Shown: positions 48,391-55,887 of the stretch, in pieces
Layout of the letters: every line of letters begins with the position of its first letter
How positions within the stretch are numbered: the first letter of the stretch is position 1
Source of the DNA: Paraconexibacter sp040581415
GTDB lineage: Bacteria > Actinomycetota > Thermoleophilia > Solirubrobacterales > Solirubrobacteraceae
Assembly: GCF_040581415.1 (NCBI RefSeq)
Contig: NZ_CP114014.1
Span: 5,208,001 to 5,272,000 of the forward strand
Length of the DNA stretch: 64,000 bases
Direction: 5' to 3'
Position numbers and translations under genes: made by a program
The notes under the pieces: generated by a model
What the model was told of the DNA's origin: nothing
What the model saw: only the letters and a program-made list of their open reading frames with translations
Database searches by the model: none

Positions 48391-49167
48391 TCAGCGCCCG
48401 ACGATCCGGTCCACCACGCGCGAGGCGGCGGCACGGACCGGCTGCCCGACGAGGTAGAAGCTCTGGCGCGCCACGTCCCGCGCCTGGCGGACGACGATCT
48501 CGGCGGCCGTCGGCTCGAAGCGCTGATGCAGGTGCCGGGCCAGGTCGCCGTGCAGCGCGGCGTGGTCGTCCGGCGTCAACAGCAGCCGCTCGCGGGCGGG
48601 CAGCTGCTCCTCCCAGAAGAGCCCTTGGCGCTCGTCGGCCACCGTCATGCGCTCCTGCCAGCGGGCCGACACCCGCAGGCCCCAGTCGTGGTGGATCGAG
48701 TGCGACTTGTGGACGAAGACGAGCTCCCCGCCCTCCATCTGCACGAACCAGCGACGGTGGGCGAGGCCGAGGTGCTGCCCGCCGGCGTCGTCGTCCTCGT
48801 GCTGCAGCAGCTCGGCGACCACGGTCGGAACCTCGACGTACCCGGCCTTCGCCACGCGCGTCAGCTCCTGGCACACCCAGATCGGGTCGCGCAGGTCGGC
48901 CAGCGTCATGACGCACACGGCCATGTCGAACTGCTTGTCGCGGAACGGCCACGGCGTGCGGTCACAGGCGTCACGGACGACCCACGTGCGCGCGGTGAAG
49001 CGCTCGCGCCCGTCGCCGTGGCTGCCGTCCGGCCCGCGCGTGTCGTACGGCTGCGCGTCCAGGACGTAGTCGGCCCGGTTCAGCGGACTCGCCCAGCCAC
49101 CGACGTCGAGGACGAGCGCGTCCTCGGCGATGACCGTCTCAAGTCTCTCGAGCGCGTCCGGCAGCAT
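48391..49167 (-). CDS. SAM-dependent methyltransferase-like protein
   Basis: 258 residues from the ATG at 49167; the frame stays open upstream but a TACGCT box 8 nt before this ATG supports it. The N-terminal 110 residues are Rossmann-like: DALVLDVGGWASPLNRADYVLDAQPYDTRG (loop VGGWASP), WVVRDACDRTPWPFRDKQFDMAVCVMTLADLRDPIWVCQELTRVAKAGYVEVPT. This matches class I methyltransferases with a changed glycine loop. The second half holds HHDWGLRVSARWQERM and DDHAALHGDLARHLHQRF, not recognised. Similar proteins occur in glycan clusters. Substrate unknown. Confidence 0.78.
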   Translation of the reverse strand: MLPDALERLETVIAEDALVLDVGGWASPLNRADYVLDAQPYDTRGPDGSHGDGRERFTARTWVVRDACDRTPWPFRDKQFDMAVCVMTLADLRDPIWVCQELTRVAKAGYVEVPTVVAELLQHEDDDAGGQHLGLAHRRWFVQMEGGELVFVHKSHSIHHDWGLRVSARWQERMTVADERQGLFWEEQLPARERLLLTPDDHAALHGDLARHLHQRFEPTAAEIVVRQARDVARQSFYLVGQPVRAAASRVVDRIVGR

Positions 49168-49175
49168 CGCGGGCC

Positions 49176-49181
49176 AGCGTA
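49176..49181 (-). promoter_or_regulatory. Candidate -10 box TACGCT for the gene starting at 49167
   Basis: Minus-strand TACGCT, 8 nt before the ATG; leaderless spacing. Confidence 0.5.
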
Positions 49182-49217
49182 CCGTTACGCGGCGGGAGGT
49201 CCGTGCCCGGCCGAGTC

Positions 49218-50165
49218 CTACAGGCGGACCGTCTGCACCTGCGCGCCGCCCGCACGCGCGATCCCCAGCGCGGCGGCGGCGATCGCGAGGTCCTGGATCG
49301 CCAGGCCCGTCGAGTCGAACAGCGTCACCGCGGCGGGGCCGGGCCGCCCGGGCGCCTCCCCGGCCAGCACCGCCCCGAGGTCCGTGACGTCCTCCCGCGT
49401 GATCAGCCCGGCCTCGACCGCGCGCGTGAGCTCGCCGCCGTGCGACGCCTGCTCCCACTGGTCGCAGAAGACCGCGCACGAGGCGGGGACGGCGAGGCTC
49501 GCCTCGGCCTTGCCCGGTCCGTCGGCCCCGAGCATGTTCAGGTGCAGTCCGGGCCGCAGGTTGCCCATGTCGACGACGACCTCCGCCCCCGGGGTCACGC
49601 AGCAGACGATGTCGCACTGCAGCGCGTCGATGCGGGACCCGGTCCGCCAGCCGAGCTCCTCCGCGAGCGCCCCGGCGACGTCCGCGCGCGGGTCGCAGCA
49701 CACGCCGTCCCCGTAGCCGGCGGTCGCCAGGCAGCGGGCTGCCCACGCGCCGTTGACCCCGCACCCGATGACGCCGACCGTCCGCGCGTCCGCCGGTGCC
49801 AGGGCGCGCGCGGCAATCGCGGCGACGGCCCCCGTCCGCAGCGCCGTCACGGCGCTCGCGTCGAGCAGCATCAGCGGCGTGCTGGTCTCGACGTCGTTCA
49901 CGATGACGACGCCCTGCACCGACGGCAGGCCCCGGCCGGCGTTCGACGGGAACGAGGAGATCCACTTGAGCATCGCGAGGTCGCCACCGCGGGCGGGCAT
50001 CGCGCGGAAGTCGCCGTTCGGCTGCGCCTGCAGGTAGACCTTGCTCGGCATGACCCACTCGCCGCGGTGGTGGGCGAGGAACGCCTCGTGCACCGCCTCG
50101 ATCGCGGCGGCGGGGCTCACGGCCGCGAAGACGGCGTCGCGGTCCAGGACGAGGAGATCGGTCAC
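49218..50165 (-). CDS. Ornithine cyclodeaminase / mu-crystallin family protein
   Basis: 315 residues from the GTG at 50165. Family signs: LLVLDRDAVFAAVSPAAAIEAVHEAFLAHHRGE, LKWISSFPSNAGRGLPSVQGVVIVND with the conserved Lys, MLLDASAVTALRTGAVAAIAARALAPADARTVGVIGCGVNGAWAARCLA (NAD loop GCGVNG), CCVTPGAEVVVD and LFDSTGLAIQDLAIAAAAL (the family DSTGxAxxD). Members act as ornithine cyclodeaminase, alanine dehydrogenase or imine reductases. The specific reaction is not readable. It lies head to head with the epsilon-like gene at 50188, 22 nt apart, implying a shared regulatory stretch. Confidence 0.9.
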   Translation of the reverse strand: MTDLLVLDRDAVFAAVSPAAAIEAVHEAFLAHHRGEWVMPSKVYLQAQPNGDFRAMPARGGDLAMLKWISSFPSNAGRGLPSVQGVVIVNDVETSTPLMLLDASAVTALRTGAVAAIAARALAPADARTVGVIGCGVNGAWAARCLATAGYGDGVCCDPRADVAGALAEELGWRTGSRIDALQCDIVCCVTPGAEVVVDMGNLRPGLHLNMLGADGPGKAEASLAVPASCAVFCDQWEQASHGGELTRAVEAGLITREDVTDLGAVLAGEAPGRPGPAAVTLFDSTGLAIQDLAIAAAALGIARAGGAQVQTVRL

Positions 50166-50187
50166 GGCGTGGCATGATGCCTCACGC

Positions 50188-50412
50188 ATGCCCAACCGTC
50201 GCCCCCAGCTCAAGATGGTCGTCAGCAGCGCCGCCACCGAGGCGGAGGCCGCGGCCGTCATCGCCGCCGTCGAGCAGTTCCTCCGGGACACCGCCCCGCC
50301 GCTCGTGGCCGAGGCGCCCCGGCAGGACCCGTGGCTGCGCGCGGCGCTCCTCGAGCAGACCGGTCGCGAGCCGGACGGACCGACGGAGTGGGGCGACGCC
50401 CACCCCTGGTAG
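50188..50412 (+). CDS. Probable acyl-CoA carboxylase epsilon-like subunit
   Basis: 74 residues. It shows the layout of actinobacterial AccE/PccE proteins: a short strand (LKMVVSSAATEAEAAAVIAAVEQFLRDTAPP, the 'x-GxAxxEElAAlxAxL' helix equivalent), a linker, then a Trp-containing helix (QDPWLRAALLEQTGREP) and a Trp-rich end (TEWGDAHPW). Epsilon subunits bind the beta hexamer and raise carboxylase activity. The gene is separated from beta (46108) and alpha (60378). The family is short and variable, so this is a moderately supported call; a stand-alone small hypothetical is the alternative. Confidence 0.6.
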   Translation: MPNRRPQLKMVVSSAATEAEAAAVIAAVEQFLRDTAPPLVAEAPRQDPWLRAALLEQTGREPDGPTEWGDAHPW

Positions 50413-50496
50413 CGCGTCCGCTCTCAGGCAGCTCCCAGGCGCGCCGCACAGCGCGCTCAGGCCCGCGGGACATCTTCTCCTTGTCAGTCACCGACG

Positions 50497-50502
50497 AAGG
50501 AG
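50497..50502 (+). promoter_or_regulatory. Ribosome binding site for the ATG at 50513
   Basis: AAGGAG, 10 nt before the ATG, one of the few strong ribosome sites in the window; supports the start of the secreted protein. Confidence 0.75.
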
Positions 50503-50512
50503 AGCACGTCCC

Positions 50513-51085
50513 ATGAAGTCCAGAACAGCAATGCGCGTCACCGCGATCGGCGCCGTCTGCGCCCTCGGCGGGGCGGGTGCCGGGATCGCGGGCAGCTCCG
50601 CGGCCACGAAGCCCTCGAGCACGACCGCCGCGAAGACCACCACGACCGCCAAGGCCGCCGCGGCCGCCAAGGCACGCGCCGGCGGCCCGCGCGGCAAGCA
50701 CGGTCCCCTCGGCGGGCCCGGTCGCGTCGTCCACAGCGAGGCAACCGTGCTCAACAAGGCCGGCACCGCGTACATCACCGCCACCGAGGATCACGGCACG
50801 GTCAAGTCGGTCTCCGGCAACGACGTGACCATCACCGAGGGCACCACCGCCGTGCCCTACAAGGACGTCACCGTCACGGTGGCGAGCGACGCCACGATCG
50901 AGCGCAACGGCAAGACGGCCAAGCTCTCCGACCTGAAGGCGGGGGACGACATCCACGTGTCGGTCTCGTCCGACGGCACGGTCGTCCACGCGCACGACGA
51001 CACGTTCAAGCCGACCCCGCCGGCCAGCGGGAAGGGCGGCCCCGGCCCCGGCGGTCCGCCCCCGGCGCCCCCGACCACTCCGTAA
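50513..51085 (+). CDS. Secreted low-complexity protein (DUF5666-like)
   Basis: 190 residues. Signal peptide to about 30 (MRVTAIGAVCALGGAGAGIAGSSAA). Residues 30-70 are Thr/Lys/Ala-rich and disordered. A small beta domain (about 95-165) reads HGTVKSVSGNDVTITEGTTAVPYKDVTVTVASDATIERNGKTAKLSDLKAGDDIHVSV, the pattern of DUF5666 OB-like domains. It ends in a Gly/Pro tail. Probable cell-surface protein; function unknown. It has a good ribosome site and is followed by a 43-nt hairpin. Confidence 0.8.
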   Translation: MKSRTAMRVTAIGAVCALGGAGAGIAGSSAATKPSSTTAAKTTTTAKAAAAAKARAGGPRGKHGPLGGPGRVVHSEATVLNKAGTAYITATEDHGTVKSVSGNDVTITEGTTAVPYKDVTVTVASDATIERNGKTAKLSDLKAGDDIHVSVSSDGTVVHAHDDTFKPTPPASGKGGPGPGGPPPAPPTTP

Positions 51086-51093
51086 CCGCGGAC

Positions 51094-51136
51094 GTGGCAG
51101 CGTCAGATGTCGAGAAACGACAGCTGGCGCTGTCAC
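51094..51136. terminator. 43-nt hairpin after the secreted protein gene
   Basis: 19-nt arms 51094-51112 and 51118-51136 pair at 16 of 19 around AGAAA, directly 8 nt after the stop. It may be a terminator, but its length equals the family B palindromes and its GTGGCAG ends resemble family D, so it could be another inserted element. Confidence 0.55.
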
Positions 51137-51153
51137 ACCCCTCTTCGCCGCGG

Positions 51154-51462
51154 TCAGACCCGGCCGTCGCGCGGCGTGCCGCCCGCGGCCAGGCCGGCCC
51201 GGGCGAGCGCGCTCGCGACGAACCCGCCGACGATGCTCCAGAGCACCGCGGCGAGACCCCAGTTGACCGCCATCTGGGTCTTGCGGTTGTCGATCGAGAA
51301 GATGCTGTCGAACGGCCCGACGAACAGATGTGCGAAGTCGTGCACGAACTCCACGACCGAGTTCGTCCGGTTGGCCTCGAACACGCGCAGCAGGATCGCG
51401 ACCACGATCAACGCCACGATGACCCCGACGACGGTGCGGACGAGTTGCGCGAGAGCAAGCAT
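51154..51462 (-). CDS. Small membrane protein, unknown function
   Basis: 102 residues from the ATG at 51462. Two transmembrane helices: LVRTVVGVIVALIVVAILLRVF near the N-terminus and NWGLAAVLWSIVGGFVASALARAGLA near the C-terminus. The loop between them reads VVEFVHDFAHLFVGPFDSIFSIDNRKTQMAV. Similar small proteins are widespread in actinobacteria without assigned roles. It lies between the secreted protein and the sulfur operon, divergent from the latter by 122 bp. Confidence 0.78.
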   Translation of the reverse strand: MLALAQLVRTVVGVIVALIVVAILLRVFEANRTNSVVEFVHDFAHLFVGPFDSIFSIDNRKTQMAVNWGLAAVLWSIVGGFVASALARAGLAAGGTPRDGRV

Positions 51463-51542
51463 GCCTGCGGACTACCCCGGAAAGGCGTAAGCCACGCCCG
51501 GCCCCCGTCCGCCACCCCCTTCCCTACCATTCCGGTGCGGTA

Positions 51543-51566
51543 AAACCTGTATTCCGAGTCAGGTTT
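51543..51566. promoter_or_regulatory. Candidate operator of the sulfur operon
   Basis: AAACCTG (51543-51549) and CAGGTTT (51560-51566) are perfect 7-nt arms 10 nt apart, overlapping the expected -35 zone, just upstream of the -10 box at 51572. Size and position fit a repressor such as an Rrf2/CymR-type sulfur regulator; the protein is not in the window. Confidence 0.55.
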
Positions 51567-51571
51567 CGCGC

Positions 51572-51577
51572 TATTCT
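51572..51577 (+). promoter_or_regulatory. Candidate -10 box TATTCT for the sulfur operon
   Basis: TATTCT, 7 nt before the ATG at 51585; leaderless spacing next to the dyad at 51543-51566. Confidence 0.5.
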
Positions 51578-51584
51578 CCGGGAC

Positions 51585-53387
51585 ATGAGTGCTTCTGGCC
51601 GCGGCTCCCTGAGCGACCCCGAGATCTACGAGAACGTCCCGGGCCACGTCATCCCGATCATCGAGCGCGAGTTCGACGACTTCGACACCGAGTCCACGCG
51701 GTTCCTCGCGGGTGACTACCCCGAGAACGAGTTCATCGGCTTCCGCCTGAAGCAGGGCGTGTACGGCCAGCGTCAGCCCGACGTGAACATGGTCCGCGTG
51801 AAGCTGCCGTTCGGCGGCGTCACCCCGGAGCAGATGGAGGCGTTCGCCGACGTCGTCGAGGAGCACGCCCCGCTGAACAAGGGGCACATCACGACGCGGC
51901 AGTGCATCCAGATCCACCACGTCCCGCTCGCCCGGATGGCCAAGCTGATCCGGACGATCTCCGCCGCAAAGCTGTCCAGCCGCGAGGGCTGCGGCAACAC
52001 CGTCCGCAACGTGACCGCCGACCCGTGGGCCGGCATCTGCGAAGGCGAGGTCTTCGACCCGACCCCGTACATCGGCGCCTACGTCCGCTACTTCGTGCGT
52101 CACCCCACGACGCAGCTGATGCCGCGCAAGATCAAGACGGCGTTCAACGGTGTCCCGACCGAGGACCGCTCGATCACGGGCATCCACGACATCGCCTTCA
52201 TCTCGAAGATCCAGGACGGCGTGAAGGGCTTCGAGATCCGCGTCGGCGGCGGCACGTCGATCATGCCGCGCATCGCGCCCACGCTGTGGGACTTCGCGCG
52301 CGCCGACGACGGCGAGTACCTGAAGATCGCCGAGGCCGTCTTCCGGATCTTCGACGCCCAGAGCTGGCTGCGCGTGAACCGCGCCCGTGCCCGCATCAAG
52401 GTCCTGGTCGACCGTGACGGCATCGACGCCGTCCGCGACATGGTCAAGGAGCAGCTCGAGGGCGACTGGGTCGCCGAGCGCGACTTCTCGATCGACCACA
52501 AGCTGTTCGAGGTCGACGAGGAGTCGCAGGCCCCGGCGCCGTCCGTCGGCTTCTCATCGCCGAACGGCGACGCGGCCGGCTTCGAGGCCTACCAGGCCGA
52601 GAACGTCCAGCGCCAGATCCAGGACGGCTTCAGCGCCGTCGAGATCAAGGTCGAGCGCGGTGACCTCACGCCTGAGCAGTTCCGCGGCCTCGCGCAGATC
52701 ATGCGCGACTACAGCGGCGGCTTCGCCCGGACCACGATCCAGCAGAACCTCGTGCTGCGCTGGGTCCGCGACGAGTCGGTCTATGACGTGTGGCGTGCGC
52801 TGCAGGCCCTCGGCCTCGCGGACGTCGGACCGCGCACGATCACGGACGTCGTCTCGTGCCCCGGCACCGACTCGTGCAAGCTCGGGATCACCTCGTCGAT
52901 GGGCCTGAACCGGGCCGTCAAGACGCGCGTGACCGAGATGGACATCACCGATCCGCTCACCAAGCAGATCCACATCAAGATGTCCGGCTGCCCGAACGGG
53001 TGCTCCCAGCACCACATCGCGAACATCGGCTTCTACGGCGCGTCGATCAAGGTCGGCGAGCACACGCTGCCGGCGTACGTCGCGCACATCGGCGGCGTCT
53101 ACGAGGGCGGCGAGGTCAAGTACGGCACCCGCCTGAAGGTGCGCCTGCCCGCCAAGCGCGTCCCGGACGTGGTCGAGGCGTGGCTGCGTGCCTACGAGGC
53201 CGATCGCAACGAGGGCGAGGCGTTCAACGACTACGCCGAGCGCGTCGGGACCAAGACCTTCGAGGACATCGCCAAGCCGCTCGCGCTCCCGGCCCAGTTC
53301 GGCCTGGACACGATGAACGAGTTCATCGACTGGACGAAGGACGTCCCGTTCGTCGTGGCCCGCGGCGAAGGCGAGTGCGCGGTCTAG
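51585..53387 (+). CDS. sir: Ferredoxin-dependent sulfite reductase (nitrite/sulfite reductase family)
   Basis: 600 residues. Two ferredoxin-like/haemoprotein halves. The iron-sulfur/sirohaem ligands are exact: Cys425 and Cys431 in SCPGTDSCKLG, Cys469 and Cys473 in SGCPNGC (C-x5-C-x37-C-x3-C). Substrate-binding regions include HITTRQCIQIHHVPL, REGCGNTVRNVTADPWAGI and PRKIKTAFNG, with conserved Arg and Lys residues. The reaction is six-electron reduction of sulfite to sulfide in the cytoplasm. Nitrite reductases share the fold, but the neighbours (cysH, cysD, cysN) settle on sulfite. First gene of the operon. Confidence 0.95.
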   Translation: MSASGRGSLSDPEIYENVPGHVIPIIEREFDDFDTESTRFLAGDYPENEFIGFRLKQGVYGQRQPDVNMVRVKLPFGGVTPEQMEAFADVVEEHAPLNKGHITTRQCIQIHHVPLARMAKLIRTISAAKLSSREGCGNTVRNVTADPWAGICEGEVFDPTPYIGAYVRYFVRHPTTQLMPRKIKTAFNGVPTEDRSITGIHDIAFISKIQDGVKGFEIRVGGGTSIMPRIAPTLWDFARADDGEYLKIAEAVFRIFDAQSWLRVNRARARIKVLVDRDGIDAVRDMVKEQLEGDWVAERDFSIDHKLFEVDEESQAPAPSVGFSSPNGDAAGFEAYQAENVQRQIQDGFSAVEIKVERGDLTPEQFRGLAQIMRDYSGGFARTTIQQNLVLRWVRDESVYDVWRALQALGLADVGPRTITDVVSCPGTDSCKLGITSSMGLNRAVKTRVTEMDITDPLTKQIHIKMSGCPNGCSQHHIANIGFYGASIKVGEHTLPAYVAHIGGVYEGGEVKYGTRLKVRLPAKRVPDVVEAWLRAYEADRNEGEAFNDYAERVGTKTFEDIAKPLALPAQFGLDTMNEFIDWTKDVPFVVARGEGECAV

Positions 53388-53389
53388 CC

Positions 53390-54016
53390 ATGACCACCGT
53401 GTCCCTCACCGAGGAGCTCGAGCAGACGCTCGCGAAGGCCGTCACGCATGAGCCGCTCGTGTTCCTGTGCTCGTTCCAGAAGGAGGAGTCGGTCATCCTC
53501 GACGAGCTCGTGCGCCTCGAGGCACTGGACCGCGTCCGCGTCGTCACGATCGACACGGGCGTCCTGTTCCCCGAGACGCTGGCCACCTGGAAGGCGTTCG
53601 AGGACCACTACGGCGTCGACATCGCCGTCGAGGACGCCTCGTCGGGCGGCGCACCGTGGAGCGGGCCCGAGCACTGCTGCGGCGTCGAGAAGGTCGCCGC
53701 GCTCGAGCGTGCCCTCGACGGGGCGCAGGCGTGGATCACCGGCATCCGCCGCGAGCAGGCCGCGACGCGGGCGAACTCCCAGCTCGTCGAGTGGGACCAG
53801 GGCCGCGACATGTGGAAGTACAACCCGCTGGCCGCCTGGACCGAGAAGGACCTGTGGGCGCAGATCACCCACCGCGGCCTGCCGTACCACCCGCTGCACG
53901 ACCAGGGCTACTCGTCCATCGGCTGCGCGCCGTGCACCCTCCCGGGCTCCGGCCGTGAGGGCCGCTGGGCCGGGACCGAGAAGACCGAGTGCGGCCTGCA
54001 CGTGGAACCCGCCTGA
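53390..54016 (+). CDS. cysH: Assimilatory APS reductase
   Basis: 208 residues from the ATG at 53390, 2 nt after the sir stop. CysH fold: FLCSFQKEESVILDELVR (PP-loop variant), TIDTGVLFPETLATWK and ITGIRREQAATR. It has the iron-sulfur cysteines of APS-specific enzymes: Cys96-Cys97 in EHCCGVEK and Cys179/Cys182 in GCAPCTLP, plus the catalytic Cys201 in the TECGLH tail. It reduces adenylyl sulfate to sulfite with thioredoxin. The CC...CxxC set separates it from PAPS reductases and agrees with the absence of an APS kinase gene here. Confidence 0.95.
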   Translation: MTTVSLTEELEQTLAKAVTHEPLVFLCSFQKEESVILDELVRLEALDRVRVVTIDTGVLFPETLATWKAFEDHYGVDIAVEDASSGGAPWSGPEHCCGVEKVAALERALDGAQAWITGIRREQAATRANSQLVEWDQGRDMWKYNPLAAWTEKDLWAQITHRGLPYHPLHDQGYSSIGCAPCTLPGSGREGRWAGTEKTECGLHVEPA

Positions 54017-54020
54017 CCCG

Positions 54021-54950
54021 ATGGAGCTGGACCCCCTCGTCATCGCGTTCGGCCTCGGGGTCGGGATCCTCGTCGGGCTGACCGGGATCGGCGGCGGGTC
54101 GCTGATGACCCCGCTGCTGATCCTGTTCGCCGGCGTCCAGCCCGTGGTCGCGATCGGCACCGACCTCGCCTACGGCGCGATCACGAAGACGCTCGGCGGC
54201 TGGCGGCACCTCAAGAAGGGGACCGTCGACCTGGGCGTCTCCAAGTGGCTCGCGGTCGGCTCCGTCCCCGGCTCGCTGGTCGGCGTCTTCCTCGTGCACC
54301 GACTCCACGACAGCTATGGCAAGGGCTTCGACGACGTCCTGCTGATCAGCATCGCCGTCGCGCTCGCCATCGTCGCCGTCACGATCCTCACGCGCGCGCT
54401 GTTCATGCCGACGCTCGTGGCACGCGAGAAGCACAGCGTCCTCATCACCCGCTCCGTCAAGATCGGCGCGTCGGGGATGGGCTTCGTCCTCGGCCTGCTC
54501 GTCGGCATGACGAGCGTCGGCTCGGGCGCGCTCATCGGCCTCGTCCTGATCCTGGTCTTCCGTCTCACGCCGCACCGCGTCGTCGGCACCGACGTCTTCC
54601 ACGCCGCCATCCTGCTGTGGGCCGCCGGCCTCGCGCACTGGTTCACCGGCAGCGTCGACTTCGTGCTGATGGCCAACATCCTGATCGGCTCGCTCCCCGG
54701 CGTCCTGATCGGCACGCACCTCATCACCAAGGTCCCGTCGGCCGGCCTGCGCCCGGCGCTCGGCTGCGTCCTGATCGGCTCGTCGCTGGGCATCCTCAGC
54801 AAGGCGGGGCTCGACATCCCGACCTGGGCCATCCCCGGCATCCCGGCCCTCGTCGGGGTCGCCGCCTTCTTCATCCATCGCCGGCGCCCGCTCGCGTCCG
54901 CGTCCCGCTCCACCACCGCCACCACCCGCCCGGAGGTCGCACCCACATGA
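54021..54950 (+). CDS. TauE/SafE-family anion permease
   Basis: 309 residues from the ATG at 54021. About eight transmembrane helices in the TauE/SafE double-repeat pattern. The first repeat reads LVIAFGLGVGILVGLTGIGGGSLMTPLLI and VAIGTDLAYGAITKTLGGWRHLKKGTVD; the second reads MGFVLGLLVGMTSVGSGALIGLVLILVF and VGTDVFHAAILLW. Family members export sulfite/sulfoacetate or import sulfate. Inside a sulfate-assimilation operon either sulfate uptake or relief of excess sulfite is possible; I cannot decide from sequence. ATGA overlap with cysD. Confidence 0.88.
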   Translation: MELDPLVIAFGLGVGILVGLTGIGGGSLMTPLLILFAGVQPVVAIGTDLAYGAITKTLGGWRHLKKGTVDLGVSKWLAVGSVPGSLVGVFLVHRLHDSYGKGFDDVLLISIAVALAIVAVTILTRALFMPTLVAREKHSVLITRSVKIGASGMGFVLGLLVGMTSVGSGALIGLVLILVFRLTPHRVVGTDVFHAAILLWAAGLAHWFTGSVDFVLMANILIGSLPGVLIGTHLITKVPSAGLRPALGCVLIGSSLGILSKAGLDIPTWAIPGIPALVGVAAFFIHRRRPLASASRSTTATTRPEVAPT

Positions 54951-55879
54951 CCCTGATCGAAGATCCCGCCGCCAACCCGCTGCAGCTGAGCCACCTCCGC
55001 GTGCTCGAGGCAGAGGCGATCCACATCATGCGCGAGGTCGCGGCCGAGCTCGAGAAGCCCGTCCTGCTCTTCAGCGGCGGCAAGGACTCGATCGTCCTGC
55101 TGCGGCTGGCCGAGAAGGCGTTCCGCCCCGGGCGCTTCCCCTTCCCGCTGATGCACGTCGACACCGGCCACAACTTCCCCGAGGTCATCGAGTTTCGCGA
55201 CCGCCGCGTCGCCGAGCTCGGCGAGCGCCTGATCGTCGCCTCCGTGCAGGAGTCGATCGACGCCGGCCGCGTGAAGGAGGAGACCGGGCCGCGTGCGTCC
55301 CGCAACCGCCTGCAGACGACGACGCTCCTGGACGCGATCGAGGCCAACGGCTTCGACGCCGCGTTCGGCGGCGCCCGCCGCGACGAGGAGCGCGCCCGCG
55401 CGAAGGAGCGCATCTTCTCCTTCCGCGACGACTTCGGCACGTGGGACCCCAAGCGCCAGCGTCCCGAGCTGTGGTCGCTGTACAACGGCCGCGTCGCGCG
55501 CGGCGAGTCCGTCCGCGTCTTCCCGCTCTCGAACTGGACCGAGCTCGACGTGTGGCAGTACATCGCCGAGGAGCAGCTCGAGGTGCCGAACATCTACTTC
55601 GCCCACGAGCGCGAGGTCTTCAAGCGCGACGGGATGCTCTACGCCACCAGCGACCACATGGAGCTGATCGACGGCGAGGAGCCGTTCACGACCTCGGTCC
55701 GCTACCGCACCGTGGGCGACATGTCGTGCACCGGCGCCGTCGCGTCGACCGCGGCCGACCTGGAGACCGTCGTCGGGGAGATCGCCGCCACGCGCATCAC
55801 CGAGCGCGGCGAGACCCGGGCGGACGACCGCGTGACCGAGGCCGCCATGGAGGACCGCAAGGTCGCCGGGTACTTCTAG
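54947..55879 (+). CDS. cysD: Sulfate adenylyltransferase subunit 2
   Basis: 310 residues. PP-loop ATP pyrophosphatase: KPVLLFSGGKDSIVLLRLA (SGGKDS), FPLMHVDTGHNFPEVIEFRD, FDAAFGGARRDEERARAKERIFSFRD, WDPKRQRPELWSLYNGRV, FPLSNWTELDVWQYI and YRTVGDMSCTGAVAS. With CysN it forms APS from sulfate and ATP, driven by GTP. Length and motifs are standard. It overlaps the permease gene by 4 nt and precedes cysN by 8 nt. Confidence 0.97.
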   Translation: MTLIEDPAANPLQLSHLRVLEAEAIHIMREVAAELEKPVLLFSGGKDSIVLLRLAEKAFRPGRFPFPLMHVDTGHNFPEVIEFRDRRVAELGERLIVASVQESIDAGRVKEETGPRASRNRLQTTTLLDAIEANGFDAAFGGARRDEERARAKERIFSFRDDFGTWDPKRQRPELWSLYNGRVARGESVRVFPLSNWTELDVWQYIAEEQLEVPNIYFAHEREVFKRDGMLYATSDHMELIDGEEPFTTSVRYRTVGDMSCTGAVASTAADLETVVGEIAATRITERGETRADDRVTEAAMEDRKVAGYF

Positions 55880-55887
55880 GCCGCGTG

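Noticed and set aside
48391..50165. A single long minus-strand gene joining the methyltransferase and the cyclodeaminase-like gene
   Set aside because: The frames differ, each has its own recognisable start and domain, and there is a promoter-like box at 49176.
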